Source: Variovorax sp. EL159 (GTDB lineage Bacteria > Pseudomonadota > Gammaproteobacteria > Burkholderiales > Burkholderiaceae_C). Taken from it: a stretch of 64,000 bases of DNA. The notes below the pieces were generated by a model that saw only the letters and a program-made list of their open reading frames with translations, was not told the origin of the DNA and ran no database searches. Positions 26,903-35,218 of the stretch are shown in pieces. How positions within the stretch are numbered: position 1 is the stretch's first letter; the number at the start of each line of letters is the position of its first letter. The position numbers and the translations under genes are program-made. The stretch spans positions 1 through 64,000 of the forward strand of contig NZ_FMUJ01000006.1 of assembly GCF_900100965.1 (NCBI RefSeq), in the 5' to 3' direction.

Positions 26903-27265
26903 ATGAAGCGTCTCATCGAAGTCCGAACCTACAGGCTCAAGCCCGGCACCCTGCCCGCCTTTCATGAAGCCATGCACACGCGCGCCGTGCCGATGCTGCG
27001 CAGCAAGGGCATGGACGTCGTCACCTACGGCCGCTGCGATCACGAGGAAGAAACCTACCACCTCGTGCGCGCCTACGAGAGCCGCGAGGCGCTGGAGGCC
27101 GAGCAAGGCGCCTTCTACGGTTCGGCCGAATGGCGCGAGGGCCCGCGCAGCGCGCTGGTCGATCGCATCGAGACTTACCTGAACACGCTGCTGTGGGTCT
27201 CGCGCGAAGCCGTCGACGGCATGCGAACGCTCAACGCCCCGCAGGGCGCACCAGACACACACTGA
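26903..27265 (+). CDS. NIPSNAP-family protein
   Basis: 120 residues, single dimeric alpha/beta-barrel domain. The start MKRLIEVRTYRLKPGTLPAFHEAMHTRAVPML and the later YHLVRAYESREALEAEQ plus FYGSAEWREGPR are characteristic of NIPSNAP proteins. A GGGAG ribosome site is present before the ATG. Family members in bacteria are poorly characterised and often lie in catabolic or stress clusters. The last ten residues (LNAPQGAPDTH) are a non-conserved tail. It is in line with the other small genes after A2M, but its 57 and 75 nt spacers do not prove an operon. Confidence 0.85.
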   Translation: MKRLIEVRTYRLKPGTLPAFHEAMHTRAVPMLRSKGMDVVTYGRCDHEEETYHLVRAYESREALEAEQGAFYGSAEWREGPRSALVDRIETYLNTLLWVSREAVDGMRTLNAPQGAPDTH

Positions 27266-27340
27266 CGCACGCCGGGAGCCGCGCCCGGCCTACACTCGCC
27301 CTCCGGCCCATCCCCCACTTTCTTCTTCAGGAGAAAACGC

Positions 27341-27709
27341 ATGAACACGACGGAAATCGCCAGCAAACTTGTGGCGTTGTGCAAGCAAGGGAAGTTTCAG
27401 GATGCCCAGGTGCTCTATGCGCCCGAGGCAGTGAGCGTCGAAGCCAGCGCCCCGCCCGGCGGGCAGCGCGAAGCGGTGGGCCTGGCCGCCATCCAGGCCA
27501 AGGGCGAATGGTGGAGCGCCAACCATGAAGTCCACTCGATGCAGGTCGCCGGCCCGTGGCCGCATGACGACCGCTTCATCGTCGGCTTCCGCGTCGACGT
27601 GACGATGAAGCTCACCGGGCAGCGCTTCACCATGGAAGAGATGGGCCTCTACACGGTCAAGGACGGCAAGATCGTGCGCGAAGAGTTCTTCTATTCCGGT
27701 GGCGCCTGA
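27341..27709 (+). CDS. NTF2/SnoaL-like protein
   Basis: 122 residues with the cone-shaped alpha+beta pattern: an N-terminal helix TEIASKLVALCKQGKFQDAQVLY, then GQREAVGLAAIQAKGEWWSANHEVHS and strands FIVGFRVDVTMKLTGQRFTM and GLYTVKDGKIVREEFFYSG. The His/Asp pair of ketosteroid isomerases is not evident, so an enzymatic role is uncertain. CAGGAG lies 8 nt before the ATG. Its last 11 bases overlap the next gene in another frame. Confidence 0.85.
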   Translation: MNTTEIASKLVALCKQGKFQDAQVLYAPEAVSVEASAPPGGQREAVGLAAIQAKGEWWSANHEVHSMQVAGPWPHDDRFIVGFRVDVTMKLTGQRFTMEEMGLYTVKDGKIVREEFFYSGGA

Positions 27710-28175
27710 GCCTCGCAAGCAAGGATCGCCGCAGTGCAGCGGCAGCAGCGAACAGACCAACTGCCTGCGCTGCCCCTCGACGGCGCTGCGCCTCCTTCCC
27801 GGCGAACCCACGCAGACCATCGCGTTCCTGCAATGCCCGGCCTGCCTGCGCCACTACGCGCAAAAGGCCGGTGGCCCGCTGACGTACCGATGGGGCCACC
27901 CGATCAGCCTGGCGCTCTACGGCGTGCTGTTCACGACGGAGCCGCTCACCGAGGCGCAACGCATCGCCGACGCGCTGCGCCAAGGCCGCACGCCTGAAGC
28001 GCTGGCCCTGTTCATCGAAGAGATCGAACTGGAACTTGCGCATCCGACGCAGCAGGTCAGGGACATCCTTGGCAACAGGAGCCCCGAAGCGGCCTGCCGG
28101 GAATTTCTTGCGGCAGTAGTCCGGCACCTCACCCTCACCCTCACACCGGCCGTCAAGGCTTCGCGTGCGCCTTGA
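27699..28175 (+). CDS. Small protein with N-terminal zinc-ribbon-like Cys pairs
   Basis: 158 residues from GTG 27699, overlapping the NTF2-like gene by 11 bases. The N-terminal part carries NCLRCPS and FLQCPACLRHYAQ, two CxxC pairs about 30 residues apart that could bind a metal. Then comes RWGHPISLALYGVLF and an all-helical part ending RQGRTPEALALFIEEIELELA. The last 20 residues (HLTLTLTPAVK) are coded by a CTCACC-type direct repeat and look unconserved. The gene overlaps the convergent esterase gene by 23 bases at its 3' end. Family not recognised. Confidence 0.65.
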   Translation: MAPEPRKQGSPQCSGSSEQTNCLRCPSTALRLLPGEPTQTIAFLQCPACLRHYAQKAGGPLTYRWGHPISLALYGVLFTTEPLTEAQRIADALRQGRTPEALALFIEEIELELAHPTQQVRDILGNRSPEAACREFLAAVVRHLTLTLTPAVKASRAP

Positions 28176-29097
28176 AGAAGGCCACGATGGTCTCGCTCGC
28201 ATCGAGCTGACGCGACACGCGGTTGTCCGGCATCGACGCCAGCGCACTGCCGGGCCATGTGTGGCCGCCACCCTCGATGCGGTACAGCACCACGGCTTGC
28301 GGATCGGCTGCCGTGGCATGGCGCACGCGCGTGACCGAGGTTCCGTCGTCGCCGGCTGACGGACGAAGCTGTTCCGCAGGCTGCGCACGGGCATTCATCG
28401 CAATGGCCCAGCGCTCGATGGTCTTCTCGACCGGCAGGCGCGGCGCGCCGGTCGTCGCCTTGCGGCCGATGCCGCCGGCATAGGGCACGTAGGGGTCGTC
28501 CGTGCCATGGATGTGCAGCACGGGCAGCCCTTGGCGCACCAGCGTCGGAGCGATGTCGAGCGTGGCCGATACGGCCGCCACCGCGCGCAGGCTGCCGGGG
28601 GCCTCCACCGCCCACCGGTAGGCCATCATCCCGCCGTTGGAAAAGCCGACCGCAAACACGCGCTTCGGATCGGCCCGCCCCTCCTTGACCAGGCGCGCGA
28701 CCAGTGCCTGCAGCCAGGCCACGTCGTCCACGTTGTTCGCCTTCGCGTAGCCGCAGCAGGCGCCGGAGTTCCATGTGTAGGCATCCGCATTGGCCCCGCT
28801 GCCGTTCGGGTAGGCCACGAGAAAGCCGGCCTTGCGCGCGGCCTCCGACAGGCCCGTGGCCGCGATGAGCAGGTCCGCGTTCGAGCCGCCACCGTGCAGG
28901 GCGACGATCAGCGGGCGCGGCTGGCGCGGCCTGCCGTCGTCGGACAGCAGGTAGCTGCGCGACGCGACGCCCACCTGCAAGGTCTGCATGCCTGCGGGCC
29001 GTGTGTCCGCCTGCGCGGCGGTGCCGATGAAGAAGGTGATCGCGGCCACGCAGCAAGACGCGATGCCCGCGCGGCGAGTGAATGAAATCAGGGACAT
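28153..29097 (-). CDS. Secreted PHB-depolymerase/LpqC-type esterase
   Basis: About 314 residues with an N-terminal signal peptide (cleaved near AQA-DT). The alpha/beta-hydrolase features are the oxyanion strand PLIVALHGGGSNADLL, a Cys-rich YTWNSGACCGYAKANNVDDV loop typical of the LpqC / poly(3-hydroxybutyrate) depolymerase group, and the nucleophile elbow VGFSNGGMMAY (Ser153). The catalytic acid is in HIHGTDDPYVPYAGG (Asp200 or 201) and the His in GGGHTWPGS (His279). No substrate-binding domain for granules is present, so a soluble ester or feruloyl-type substrate is as likely as extracellular PHB. Start chosen at ATG 29097 because the signal peptide follows directly. Divergent from the beta-lactamase pair. 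Confidence 0.88.
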   Translation of the reverse strand: MSLISFTRRAGIASCCVAAITFFIGTAAQADTRPAGMQTLQVGVASRSYLLSDDGRPRQPRPLIVALHGGGSNADLLIAATGLSEAARKAGFLVAYPNGSGANADAYTWNSGACCGYAKANNVDDVAWLQALVARLVKEGRADPKRVFAVGFSNGGMMAYRWAVEAPGSLRAVAAVSATLDIAPTLVRQGLPVLHIHGTDDPYVPYAGGIGRKATTGAPRLPVEKTIERWAIAMNARAQPAEQLRPSAGDDGTSVTRVRHATAADPQAVVLYRIEGGGHTWPGSALASMPDNRVSRQLDASETIVAFFKAHAKP

Positions 29098-29190
29098 GGA
29101 AATGAACCGGTGAATGAACGCTCGATCGAGCAAGACAAGACGACGGCGCGCATCGTAGAGACGCAACGCACGCCCCGCATGCGTCTCTTG

Positions 29191-29228
29191 CGTAACGAGC
29201 GTCACGTTACGGCGGTTACGGCGGTGAC
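29191..29228. promoter_or_regulatory. GTTAC/GTGAC repeat array between esterase and beta-lactamase genes (candidate operator)
   Basis: CGTAACG (29191-29197) and CGTTACG (29205-29211) form a perfect 7-bp inverted repeat with a 7-nt spacer. Further half-sites follow on the plus strand: GTTAC at 29206 and 29215 and GTGAC at 29224, exactly 9 nt apart. On the minus strand GTAAC and GTCAC are also 9 nt apart. Such phased half-sites suggest cooperative binding of a regulator controlling one or both divergent genes. Confidence 0.5.
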
Positions 29229-29351
29229 GAAGCCATCGGCCGCCTTGCTTGTTGCCACGCCGCGTGCCTCGGATGATTCCGGCCGTCGCCCTTGCATGTC
29301 CACGCTCATGCCCATGCCTGCATCGGGCCCCGCAACAACCCAGGAGATCGA

Positions 29352-30221
29352 ATGATTCACCCCCAACGCCGCCGCAGTTTTCTCGCACAAGGCAGCAGCG
29401 GCCTGCTGGCCGCGCTGCTCGGCACCCGCTTCGCCGATGCAGCCACGCCCGCCGCGCCCCTCGCCCATGTCGAAGAACGCGCGGACCTCGCCAGATACTT
29501 CAAGCAAGCCGGCGTCCTGGGCACATGGGCGGTGCTCGACAGTGCCACCTCGAAGCTCACGGTGGTCGACCGCCAGCGCGCCGAGCGCCGCTACAGCCCG
29601 GCATCGACCTACAAGATTCCCAACAGCCTGATCGGGCTGGAAACCGGCGCGGTGAAAGACATCGACGAGATCTTTCCCTACGACGGCAAGCCGCTGCCCC
29701 GCAAGGAGTGGGAGCGGGACATGAACCTGCGCGAAGCGATCCGCGTCTCCAACTTTCCGCTCTACCGCCAGGTGGCGCGCCGCATCGGCCTCGCGCGCAT
29801 GAACGAATGGATCACGAAGCTGCACTACGGCAACGAGACGCTGGGCACGCAGGTCGACCGCTTCTGGGTCAACAACTCGCTGCAGATCTCGGCCGTGGAG
29901 CAGGTGCGCTTTCTGATGCGGCTCGCGCAGCGCACGCTGCCGATGTCCGCGCGCAGCCAGGACATGGTGCAAGAGATCACGCGGATCGAGCAGACGCCCG
30001 CCTACGACCTGCATGCAAAGACCGGCTGGTACGAAACGCCGAGCCTGTCGATCGGCTGGTGGGTGGGCTGGGTGGCGCTGGCGGACGGCAGCGTGAAGAG
30101 CTTTGCGCTGAACATCGACATGCACGGCGAGGCCGATGTCGCCAAGCGCATTCCGCTGGGCCGTGCGCTGCTCGCGCAGATGAACATTCTTCCGGCCGAA
30201 GCAGCCAAGGCGGGTTCGTGA
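29352..30221 (+). CDS. Class D (OXA-like) beta-lactamase with Tat-type signal
   Basis: 289 residues, AGGAG ribosome site before ATG 29352. The signal MIHPQRRRSFLAQGSSGLLA has a twin-arginine motif followed by Phe-Leu, so export by Tat is likely. Class D hallmarks are all visible: nucleophile motif STYK (Ser85-Lys88), second motif SNF at 133-135 in place of the usual S-x-V, YGN at 159-161, KTG at 223-225 and the WWVGWV strand. The mature enzyme would hydrolyse penicillins in the periplasm; spectrum cannot be predicted. The Val-to-Phe change in the second motif could alter deacylation or carboxylation of the active-site Lys. Its stop overlaps the next gene by GTGA. Confidence 0.92.
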   Translation: MIHPQRRRSFLAQGSSGLLAALLGTRFADAATPAAPLAHVEERADLARYFKQAGVLGTWAVLDSATSKLTVVDRQRAERRYSPASTYKIPNSLIGLETGAVKDIDEIFPYDGKPLPRKEWERDMNLREAIRVSNFPLYRQVARRIGLARMNEWITKLHYGNETLGTQVDRFWVNNSLQISAVEQVRFLMRLAQRTLPMSARSQDMVQEITRIEQTPAYDLHAKTGWYETPSLSIGWWVGWVALADGSVKSFALNIDMHGEADVAKRIPLGRALLAQMNILPAEAAKAGS

Positions 30222-31330
30222 AGCAGCACCGCGCGAATGCATCGCCGCGCGCGGCGGCATGGATGCTGGCGGCGCTCCTGCTCGCGGCGCCCATGGCGCA
30301 CGCCGGCCCGCTGGGCTTTGCCACGCCGCCAGCCGAGATCGCGGCGCGCGTGATGAACAACGCACCGGGCAGCATCGTGGTCGGCGTCTCGCGCCAGGGC
30401 CATACGCAGTTCGCGATGCAACGCAACGGCGTGGCGCAGCCCGGGCCGGTGCAGGAGATCGCAACCGACGGGCAGCCCATCTTCGAGGTGGGCTCCATCA
30501 GCAAGCTCTTCACCGGCGTGCTGCTCGCACAGGCCGTGGAGCGCGGCGACCTGTCGCTCGACGACACGGTGGGCCAGCTGCTGGCCGGCCAGGTCACGCT
30601 GCCGCCGGACATCGCGGCCATCACGTTGCGCCAGCTGGTCACGCACGGCGCCTGCCTGCCCGGCATGCTGCCGGGCGCGTCGCCGATGGCCGATGGCAAT
30701 CCGTTCGTGCACCCCGACCGCGCGCAATTGCTCACCGGCCTGTCGACGCTGAAGCTCGACCGCAAGCCGCCCTGCAACGGGCCCTACAGCAGCCTCGGGC
30801 TGGGCCTGCTCGGCCAGCTGCTCGCCGACCGCTACGGCAAGCCCTGGGACATGCTGGTGCACGAGAACATCGCCGCGCCGCTGGGCATGAGGGACACGGT
30901 GCAGTACCTGGGCCCCGATGCCCAGCGGCTCGCCCCCGGCTACGAAGACAAGTCGCCACGCACGCCCTGGGACTTCGGCGCGCTCGCAGGCGCCGGTGCG
31001 TTGCGCTCGACGGCGGCCGACCTGCTGGTGTTCGCGCGCGCACTCATGGCGGGGCGCAAGGGCCCGCTGGGCGCGGCGGCCGAACGCGCACTCACGCCGC
31101 TGGGCCATGACGGCACCTACGAACTGGGCTATGCCGTGCGCATGCGCGGGCCGGCGGATCACCGCACCTACTTCCACACCGGCCAGACCGGCGGCTACCG
31201 CGCGCTGCTGGTGTTCGATCCGGCCACGCAAGATGCTGCGGTGATGGTGGCCAGCAATGCATCGGCCGCTGCCGCGCGGATGGTGGACGACATCACCGTG
31301 GCGCCCGCCGCCGTGCGCAAGCGCAAGTAA
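30218..31330 (+). CDS. Class C-like serine beta-lactamase / DD-peptidase family protein
   Basis: 370 residues from GTG 30218, overlapping the class D gene. The signal peptide is cleaved near AHA-GP. The beta-lactamase (PF00144) fold is shown by the SxxK motif GSISK (Ser93-Lys96), the second motif YSS (Tyr191, where AmpC has YAN) and HTG at 321-323 in place of KTG. GLGLLGQLLADRYGKPW and PLGMRDTVQYLGPD are typical of the AmpC/EstB/DD-peptidase superfamily. His-Thr-Gly is also found in esterases and peptidases of this family, so true beta-lactamase activity is not certain. It is co-translated with the class D gene. Confidence 0.85.
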   Translation: MKQHRANASPRAAAWMLAALLLAAPMAHAGPLGFATPPAEIAARVMNNAPGSIVVGVSRQGHTQFAMQRNGVAQPGPVQEIATDGQPIFEVGSISKLFTGVLLAQAVERGDLSLDDTVGQLLAGQVTLPPDIAAITLRQLVTHGACLPGMLPGASPMADGNPFVHPDRAQLLTGLSTLKLDRKPPCNGPYSSLGLGLLGQLLADRYGKPWDMLVHENIAAPLGMRDTVQYLGPDAQRLAPGYEDKSPRTPWDFGALAGAGALRSTAADLLVFARALMAGRKGPLGAAAERALTPLGHDGTYELGYAVRMRGPADHRTYFHTGQTGGYRALLVFDPATQDAAVMVASNASAAAARMVDDITVAPAAVRKRK

Positions 31331-31383
31331 CCGCGCGGGCCCTGCGCCGGCGAATACCGGCAAAATGCCGCGCAGGTGCCCTC

Positions 31384-32301
31384 ATGAATACAAGATTTGT
31401 CGAAGCCTTCCTGTGGGCCGCGCGGCTCGGCAGCTTCCGCGCGGCGAGCGACCGGCTCCACATCACGCAGGCGGCCGTGTCCAACCGCGTCGCCTCGCTC
31501 GAAGAAGACATCGGCGCGCGCCTCTTCGAGCGCGATGCGCGCGAGCTGCGGCTCACGCCGGTGGGCGTGCGGCTGATGGACTACGGCGAGCGCCTGCTGG
31601 AGCTGCGCCGCGAGATCGTCTCGCTGGGCCGCCCGCGCGGCGACATCCTGGGCCTGGTGCGCATCGGCGCCATCGAGACGGTGGTCCACACCTGGCTGCT
31701 GGGCTTTCTCACCAACCTGCGCTCCACCTACCCCGGCATCGAGGTACAGCTCACGTCCGAGACCACGCGCGCATTGCATCGCGGCCTGCGCGAAGGCGCG
31801 CTCGACATCGCCCTGCAGACCGACCACATCGCCGGCGCGGGCATCGTCAGCACGCCCTGCCTTCCGATGCCGATGGGCTGGGTCGGCCCGGTCGGCGCCG
31901 AGGGCACGCAGACCGTCGAACAGTTGCTGCGCCAGCCCGTGCTGACCATGAGCCCCAGCTCGCAGCCGCACGAGGCGCTCAAGAACCTGTACCGCGCGGC
32001 TGGCATTCCATTGGGCAAGGTGCACTGCGTCAGCTCGATCTCGGCGCTGGCGCGGCTGGTGAAGGCGGGCTTCGGCAACGCGCTGGTGCCGCTGCCGCCC
32101 TGCTATGAATACGTGGCCAGCGGCGACGTGCGGATCATCGAGTGCGACGCGCTCATCTCGCCGCAGCGCATCGTGGTGAGCCACCTGGAGGCGGCCGACT
32201 CCGACGCGATCCGCCTCGTGGCCGAGCTGGCCTGCCGCGCGTCCGACCAGTTCACGGCCTCTGCCATGGCACCAACCTGGAGCGGCGCAGCAGAGGGATA
32301 A
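31384..32301 (+). CDS. LysR-family transcriptional regulator
   Basis: 305 residues. The winged HTH is at about 1-60 (FRAASDRLHITQAAVSNRVASLEEDIGARLFERD). The effector domain spans about 90-290 with VRIGAIETVVHTWLLGFL and a LDIALQTD segment. It is 53 nt after the class C-like gene and codirectional with the catabolic genes starting at 32446. AmpR-type regulators are usually divergent from ampC, so control of the downstream amidase operon is the better guess. The last 20 residues (ASDQFTASAMAPTWSGAAEG) look non-conserved. Confidence 0.9.
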   Translation: MNTRFVEAFLWAARLGSFRAASDRLHITQAAVSNRVASLEEDIGARLFERDARELRLTPVGVRLMDYGERLLELRREIVSLGRPRGDILGLVRIGAIETVVHTWLLGFLTNLRSTYPGIEVQLTSETTRALHRGLREGALDIALQTDHIAGAGIVSTPCLPMPMGWVGPVGAEGTQTVEQLLRQPVLTMSPSSQPHEALKNLYRAAGIPLGKVHCVSSISALARLVKAGFGNALVPLPPCYEYVASGDVRIIECDALISPQRIVVSHLEAADSDAIRLVAELACRASDQFTASAMAPTWSGAAEG

Positions 32302-32321
32302 CCCTCGAAATGGCGCATTCG

Positions 32322-32338
32322 GGCCCCACAAAGGGGCC
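32322..32338. terminator. Hairpin after the LysR gene
   Basis: GGCCCC - ACAAA - GGGGCC, perfect 6-bp stem with 5-nt loop, 21 nt past the LysR stop, followed by AGTAATTCTTG. A weak intrinsic terminator is possible. Confidence 0.4.
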
Positions 32339-32351
32339 AGTAATTCTTGTG

Positions 32352-32383
32352 GCTGTCGCCCAAAAAAACTCGTTTGTGACAGC
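32352..32383. promoter_or_regulatory. Inverted repeat upstream of the amidase operon
   Basis: GCTGTC at 32352-32357 and GACAGC at 32378-32383, 20 nt apart, around an AT-rich stretch with seven A; TTGTG precedes or overlaps each arm. It lies 62 nt before the operon's first gene and could be a regulator site. Confidence 0.3.
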
Positions 32384-32445
32384 ACGACCCTGCGACGGAA
32401 GATCGCGCCTTCATTTTTCGAAGGCCCGCCCGCTCTTCCGCCGCC

Positions 32446-33135
32446 ATGACCACTTCCGCTTCTTCATCTTTCCCTGACACCGCCGTGGCGAACGCGAACG
32501 GACTGCTGTTCGTCGCCTCCGACGTCGATGCCGCCGACGACGCCGACTTCAACCGCTGGTACGACAAGGAGCACGTCGAAGAGCGCGCGCGCATCCCCGG
32601 ATTCCTGTCGGGCGCGCGCTACTTCTCGCTCGAAGGCGGCCGCAAGTACCTCGGCCTTTACCGCACCGAATCGCTGGCCGTGTTCGGCTCGCCCGGCTAC
32701 CGCGCTGCGTTCGAGAAGCAGACGCCGTGGTCCATCGCCAACCTCGACCGCATGCGCCAGCCGATCCGCCGCGTGTGCGCCGTGCGCGCGGTCACCGGCT
32801 TTGGCAGTGGCAGCCACGTGGTCGTGTTGCCGCTGCCCGTGGCCGCCGATGCGCAGGCGCTGGTGGCGCAGGCCGCCAGCGTCGGGCAGCAACTGTCGGA
32901 GCAGGCAGGCTTCGTGCAGTCGTACCTGCTGATGCCCGACACCGCCCTGAGCACGCCGCTGCCGCGCGAGGCCACCGAAGGCCGCGTGCTGCAGCCGATG
33001 CTTGTGGTGGAAACCAGCAGCGCCGATGCCGCGCGCAGCGCACGCACCTTCGCCGCCACGGCCTTCGATGCCGACCCCGCCACCGGCTGGCTGCTCGCCC
33101 TCGGCTGGAAGCTGACGGCGGCCGAGCTGCGCTGA
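32446..33135 (+). CDS. Dimeric alpha/beta-barrel (EthD/DUF4286-like) protein
   Basis: 229 residues. The first half holds a ferredoxin-like alpha/beta barrel with LLFVASDVDAADDADFNRWYDKEHVEERARIPGF. The HVEER.R.PGF pattern is typical of EthD/DUF4286-type stress and catabolic proteins. The second half (about 125-225) appears to be a second degenerate copy, with VVVLPLPVAADAQALVA and LLALGWKLTAAEL. First gene of a probable operon with an MHS transporter, a DUF2848 protein and an amidase. Possibly an accessory catalytic or ligand-binding protein of that pathway; the substrate is unknown. Confidence 0.75.
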   Translation: MTTSASSSFPDTAVANANGLLFVASDVDAADDADFNRWYDKEHVEERARIPGFLSGARYFSLEGGRKYLGLYRTESLAVFGSPGYRAAFEKQTPWSIANLDRMRQPIRRVCAVRAVTGFGSGSHVVVLPLPVAADAQALVAQAASVGQQLSEQAGFVQSYLLMPDTALSTPLPREATEGRVLQPMLVVETSSADAARSARTFAATAFDADPATGWLLALGWKLTAAELR

Positions 33136-33180
33136 CCTGACCCGATCGATCCCGATGTCTTCTCCGAACAAGGTACTTCC

Positions 33181-34497
33181 ATGACCGAACACGTGCTTTC
33201 CGCCGCGGGGGCCGTCCCCGCCAGCGCCCCGCCCAGAATGGGCCGGCTGGCCATGGCCAGCTCCATCGGCACCACGCTGGAGTGGTACGACTTCACCGTC
33301 TACAACATCATGGCCGCGCTGGTCTTCAACGCGGTGTTCTTCCCGTCGTTCGATCCGCTGACGGGCACCATCCTCGCCTTCTCGACCTACGCGGTCGGCT
33401 ACATCTCGCGCCCGCTGGGCGGCGTGGTGTTCGGCCACCTGGGCGACCGGCTCGGCCGGCGCTTCGTGCTGGTGGCCACGCTGGTCATCATGGGTGTGTC
33501 GACCGGCCTCATGGGCCTGCTGCCGACCTATGCCACCTGGGGCATCTGGGCGCCGGTGGCGCTGGTCGCGCTGCGTTTCGTGCAGGGCGTGGCGCTCGGC
33601 GGCGAATGGGCCGGCGCGGTGCTGCTGTCGATGGAACACGGCAAGCCCGACGAACGCGGCCGCAACGCCTCGTTCACGCAGGTCGGCCCGTCGTGCGGCA
33701 CGCTGATCGGCACCGGCTTCATCGCCATCGTGTCGGCCTGGCTGAGCCCGGAAGACTTCCAGAGCTGGGGCTGGCGCATTCCGTTCGTCTCCAGCGTGGC
33801 GTTGGTGATCTTCGGCCTGTGGCTGCGCCGCGGCGTCGACGAAACGCCGGTCTTCCGCGAGATGGAAGAAAAGAAGACCACCGCCAAGACGCCCATCAAG
33901 GAAGTCGTCACGCAGCACTGGCGCCGCCTGCTGGTGGCCGGCGGCTCGCGCATCGGCTCCGACGTGCTGTACGCGCTGGTCGTGGTGTTCACGCTGACCT
34001 ACGTGACGACGGTGCTGCACCTGTCGCGGCCGCTGGCGCTCACCGCCACGATGATCGGCGCAGCCTGCAACGCGATCGCGGTGCCGTGGTTCGGCAGCCT
34101 CTCGGACCGCATCGGCCGCCGGCCGGTGTACATCGCGGGCGCCCTGCTGGGCATCGTCTGGGCCTTCGTGTTCTTCGTGCTGATGAACAGCGCGCACCCC
34201 GTGGCCATCTGCGCGGCGGTGGTGGTCGGCCTGATCATCCACGCGATGATGTACGGCCCGCAGGCCGCCTTCGTGACCGAGCAGTTCCCGGGCCGCGTGC
34301 GCTATGCCGGCTCGTCGCTGGCCTACACGCTGGCGGGCATCCTGGGCGGCGGCTTCGCGCCGCTCATCATCGCCAGCCTGTTCAAGTCGTGGGGCAGCAC
34401 GGTGGCCGTGTCGCTGTATGTGGCGGCCGCCCTGTGCGTCACGCTGGTCGCGCTCTTCGTGGCGCGCGAAACCGCCAAGAAACCGCTGGAAGCCTGA
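33181..34497 (+). CDS. MFS transporter of the metabolite:H+ symporter (MHS) family
   Basis: 438 residues, twelve transmembrane helices. The MHS signature is clear: ASSIGTTLEWYDFTVYNIMAA before helix 1, GHLGDRLGRRFVL between helices 2 and 3, RFVQGVALGGEWAGAVLL in helix 4, and SDRIGRRPVYIAGAL in the second half. Relatives import carboxylates, proline/betaine or shikimate with protons. The first 20 residues are a non-conserved cytoplasmic leader. It sits in the middle of the amidase operon (45 nt after the first gene, 7 nt before the DUF2848 gene) and presumably brings in the substrate of that pathway. Confidence 0.92.
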   Translation: MTEHVLSAAGAVPASAPPRMGRLAMASSIGTTLEWYDFTVYNIMAALVFNAVFFPSFDPLTGTILAFSTYAVGYISRPLGGVVFGHLGDRLGRRFVLVATLVIMGVSTGLMGLLPTYATWGIWAPVALVALRFVQGVALGGEWAGAVLLSMEHGKPDERGRNASFTQVGPSCGTLIGTGFIAIVSAWLSPEDFQSWGWRIPFVSSVALVIFGLWLRRGVDETPVFREMEEKKTTAKTPIKEVVTQHWRRLLVAGGSRIGSDVLYALVVVFTLTYVTTVLHLSRPLALTATMIGAACNAIAVPWFGSLSDRIGRRPVYIAGALLGIVWAFVFFVLMNSAHPVAICAAVVVGLIIHAMMYGPQAAFVTEQFPGRVRYAGSSLAYTLAGILGGGFAPLIIASLFKSWGSTVAVSLYVAAALCVTLVALFVARETAKKPLEA

Positions 34498-34504
34498 GAC
34501 CGCC

Positions 34505-35218
34505 ATGCCATTGCGTTTTGCCTGCGAAACCGTGAGCGCCGACGGCGCACGGTCCATCGAACTGCGTTCCATCGAACCCACCGCGCTGGTGGTGGCGGGA
34601 TGGACCGGCCGCGACACCGCGGCCATCGAGCACCACATCGAGGAACTGGCCGCGCTCGGCGTGCCGCGCCCGTCGAGCGTGCCGCTGTACTACCGCGTCG
34701 CAGCCCAGTTGCTGACCCAGTCGCCGGCCATCGAGGCGCTGGGCGACCAGAGCTCCGGCGAGGCCGAGCCCGTGTTCTTCTTCTCGCAGGGCGAGTGGTG
34801 GCTGAGCGTGGCCTCGGACCACACCGACCGCCATGTAGAGAGCTACTCGGTCGCCGTCTCCAAGCAGATGTGCGCCAAGCCCGTGGCCGAGGTCGCATGG
34901 CGCTGGCGCGACCTGCAGGCCCATCAGGACGAGATCGAACTGCACTCGCGCATCTTCGAGGACGGCCGCTGGGTCGACTACCAGCGCGGCACGCTCGCAT
35001 CGATCCGACCGCTGGCCGCATTGCGCGACGGCATGCCCGGCGCCGCTGCGGCGCCCGAAGGCCTGTTCATGACCTGCGGCACGCTGGGCGCGCTGCCCAA
35101 CGCGAAAGGCGAAGGCATCCGCCCCGCCGCGCAAATGGAAATCGAACTGCACGATGCGCGCCTGCAGCGGCGCATCGTGCATCGCTATGCGGTCAATGCA
35201 CTGCCGGTGGTGGCGTGA
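34505..35218 (+). CDS. DUF2848-family protein
   Basis: 237 residues starting at ATG 34505. The sequence matches the DUF2848 pattern: PTALVVAGWTGRDTAAIEHHIEELAALGVPRP, VPLYYRVAAQLLTQ, EPVFFFSQGEWWLSVASDHTDR and CAKPVAEVAWRW. The acidic and His residues of the second half resemble the metal site of fumarylacetoacetate-hydrolase-type folds, which this family has been compared with; that is inference. Its stop overlaps the amidase start (TGATG), so the two proteins are made together. A hydrolase or lyase acting just before or after the amidase is likely. Confidence 0.85.
   Translation: MPLRFACETVSADGARSIELRSIEPTALVVAGWTGRDTAAIEHHIEELAALGVPRPSSVPLYYRVAAQLLTQSPAIEALGDQSSGEAEPVFFFSQGEWWLSVASDHTDRHVESYSVAVSKQMCAKPVAEVAWRWRDLQAHQDEIELHSRIFEDGRWVDYQRGTLASIRPLAALRDGMPGAAAAPEGLFMTCGTLGALPNAKGEGIRPAAQMEIELHDARLQRRIVHRYAVNALPVVA

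Noticed and set aside
31384..32301. LysR gene as an AmpR-type regulator of the beta-lactamase pair
   Set aside because: It is downstream and codirectional, not divergent, and is followed by a catabolic operon; the position does not support AmpR.
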